DNA from: Streptomyces sp. NBC_01717
GTDB taxonomy: Bacteria > Actinomycetota > Actinomycetes > Streptomycetales > Streptomycetaceae
DNA: 64,000 bases
Reading direction: 5' to 3'
NCBI RefSeq assembly: GCF_036248255.1
Contig: NZ_CP109178.1
Span: 6,448,001-6,512,000 of the forward strand
The notes under the pieces: model-generated
Databases searched by the model: none
Seen by the model: the letters and a program-made list of their open reading frames with translations, nothing else
What the model was told of the DNA's origin: nothing
In this document: positions 63,410 through 64,000 of the stretch, piece after piece
How the letters are laid out: each line of letters starts with the position of its first letter
How positions within the stretch are numbered: position 1 is the first letter of the stretch
Made by a program: the position numbers and the translations under genes

Positions 63410-63424
63410 CTGACGGAATGTCAG
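63410..63424. promoter_or_regulatory. TGAC-N5-GTCA motif
   Basis: CTGACGGAATGTCAG, 49 bases before the KstR box of the hydratase gene. Confidence 0.5.
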
Positions 63425-63472
63425 CAGTCTTCACAACTGCTGGGAGCTGCGTTATACATAGGGCCAACCGGC

Positions 63473-63486
63473 TAGAACGCGTTCTA
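63473..63486. promoter_or_regulatory. KstR box (perfect palindrome)
   Basis: TAGAACGCGTTCTA matches TnnAACnnGTTnnA exactly and extends to a perfect 16-bp palindrome (63472-63487). It lies 97 bases before the hydratase ATG, making it the strongest box in the window. Confidence 0.75.
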
Positions 63487-63582
63487 GAACGAGCGCGCCG
63501 GCCGGCCCCGCACGACCTCGGTGCGGCCGACGGTGCGGACGGCCGTGCCGAGGTCTTCCCACCATCAAGGAGCAGCTTTCCC

Positions 63583-64000
63583 ATGCCCATTGATGCCGCA
63601 AAGGCGGTCGCCGCCGAACCCCGGACCGCCGAGATCTCCTGGGACCACAAGGACGTCCAGCTCTACCACCTGGGACTCGGTGCGGGCGCCCCCGCCACCG
63701 ACCCCGCCGAACTTCGCTACACCCTCGAATCCCGGCTCCATGTCCTGCCCAGCTTCGCCACCGTCGCGGGTGCGGGCACAGGCGTCGTCGGCGGGCTGTC
63801 CTCGCCCGGGATCGACGTCGACCTGGCCGCCGTGCTCCACGGCGGCCAGGCCGTAAGGGTGCACCGGCCGATCCCGGCCGAGGGCAGGGCCGTCCAGACG
63901 TCGAAGGTCGCGGCGGTGTACGACAAGGGCAAGGCGGCCGTCCTCGTCCTGCGCACCGAGGCTGCCGATGACGAGGGCCCTCTGTGGACCAACGACGCCG
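63583..64000 (+). CDS. MaoC-type enoyl-CoA hydratase, partial (window edge)
   Basis: The first 139 residues of a hotdog-fold hydratase 2-type enzyme: opening MPIDAAKAVAAEP, then DVQLYHLGLGAGA, VLPSFATVAGAG and LHGGQAVRVHRPIPAEGRA, typical of sterol-CoA or branched-chain 2-enoyl-CoA hydratases of the mycobacterial ChsH3 group. The catalytic C-terminal half lies beyond the window. ATG 63583 has AAGGAG about 10 bases upstream. Confidence 0.8.
   Translation, partial: MPIDAAKAVAAEPRTAEISWDHKDVQLYHLGLGAGAPATDPAELRYTLESRLHVLPSFATVAGAGTGVVGGLSSPGIDVDLAAVLHGGQAVRVHRPIPAEGRAVQTSKVAAVYDKGKAAVLVLRTEAADDEGPLWTNDA

Overview
The window is about 70% G+C, with strongly GC-biased third codon positions, GTG starts and AGGAGG-type ribosome binding sites. 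Its content (mycothiol-type and F420-type enzymes, DUF2277, a PucR regulator, ECF and Liv transporters, many secreted proteins) points to a chromosomal segment of Streptomyces or a close relative. I saw no rRNA, tRNA, CRISPR array, integrase or phage genes. One small MITE-like element and one gene remnant are the only signs of rearrangement.

Layout. 0-10 kb: small housekeeping-type genes (GNAT, DUF1254, DUF2277, DedA), a DoxX gene behind a probable iron box, a PhoD-like phosphatase, a secreted nuclease, a FetB-like permease and a HAD phosphatase. 10-17 kb: a peptidoglycan-binding membrane protein, an MFS pump fused to a winged-helix domain, a GT87-PAP2 fusion and an AEC carrier. 17-20 kb: a CYP125-like P450 diverging from a FadA5-like thiolase. 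20-27 kb: a secreted lytic transglycosylase, then a five-gene, translationally coupled ECF transporter operon led by a cobalamin riboswitch. 27-36 kb: a metallo-hydrolase, aldehyde dehydrogenase plus [3Fe-4S] ferredoxin, PHB depolymerase, aldo/keto reductase, 3-hydroxybutyrate dehydrogenase-like SDR and a PucR regulator. 36-42 kb: a branched-chain-type ABC operon (livK-G-F-H-M order) ending in an alpha/beta hydrolase. 42-47 kb: a KstR-like TetR regulator diverging from a glycosyltransferase/methyltransferase/alpha-toroid operon. 47-54 kb: a mycothiol-dependent-type enzyme, an F420-type oxidoreductase, a secreted amidase, a methyltransferase and an MFS pump. 54-58 kb: a FadE34-like double acyl-CoA dehydrogenase, a GcdH remnant, an SCPx thiolase and a MITE-like element. 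58-63 kb: a DHA2 pump and an ABC transporter/two-component operon. The right edge cuts a MaoC-type hydratase.

Main connection. A TetR protein closely resembling mycobacterial KstR (the cholesterol catabolism repressor) is encoded at 42.3-42.9 kb. Boxes fitting the KstR palindrome TnnAACnnGTTnnA lie in front of it (exact), in front of the FadE34-like dehydrogenase (exact) and of the MaoC hydratase (exact, perfect 16-bp palindrome). One-mismatch versions lie in the P450/thiolase divergent promoter (two) and the metallo-hydrolase/aldehyde dehydrogenase divergent promoter. A second shared motif, TGAC-N5-GTCA, sits in front of the aldehyde dehydrogenase, the F420-type oxidoreductase, the SCPx thiolase and the hydratase, with a one-mismatch copy before the P450. 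P450, ferredoxin, aldehyde dehydrogenase, acyl-CoA dehydrogenase, hydratase and thiolases together resemble a sterol or branched-chain side-chain beta-oxidation route spread over 45 kb under two operators. This is the best candidate here for an undescribed system.

A second notable unit is the cobalamin-riboswitch ECF operon. It encodes two secreted, membrane-anchored proteins, one an alpha-toroid protein like the N-terminal part of animal transcobalamin, and suggests a surface vitamin B12 capture system.
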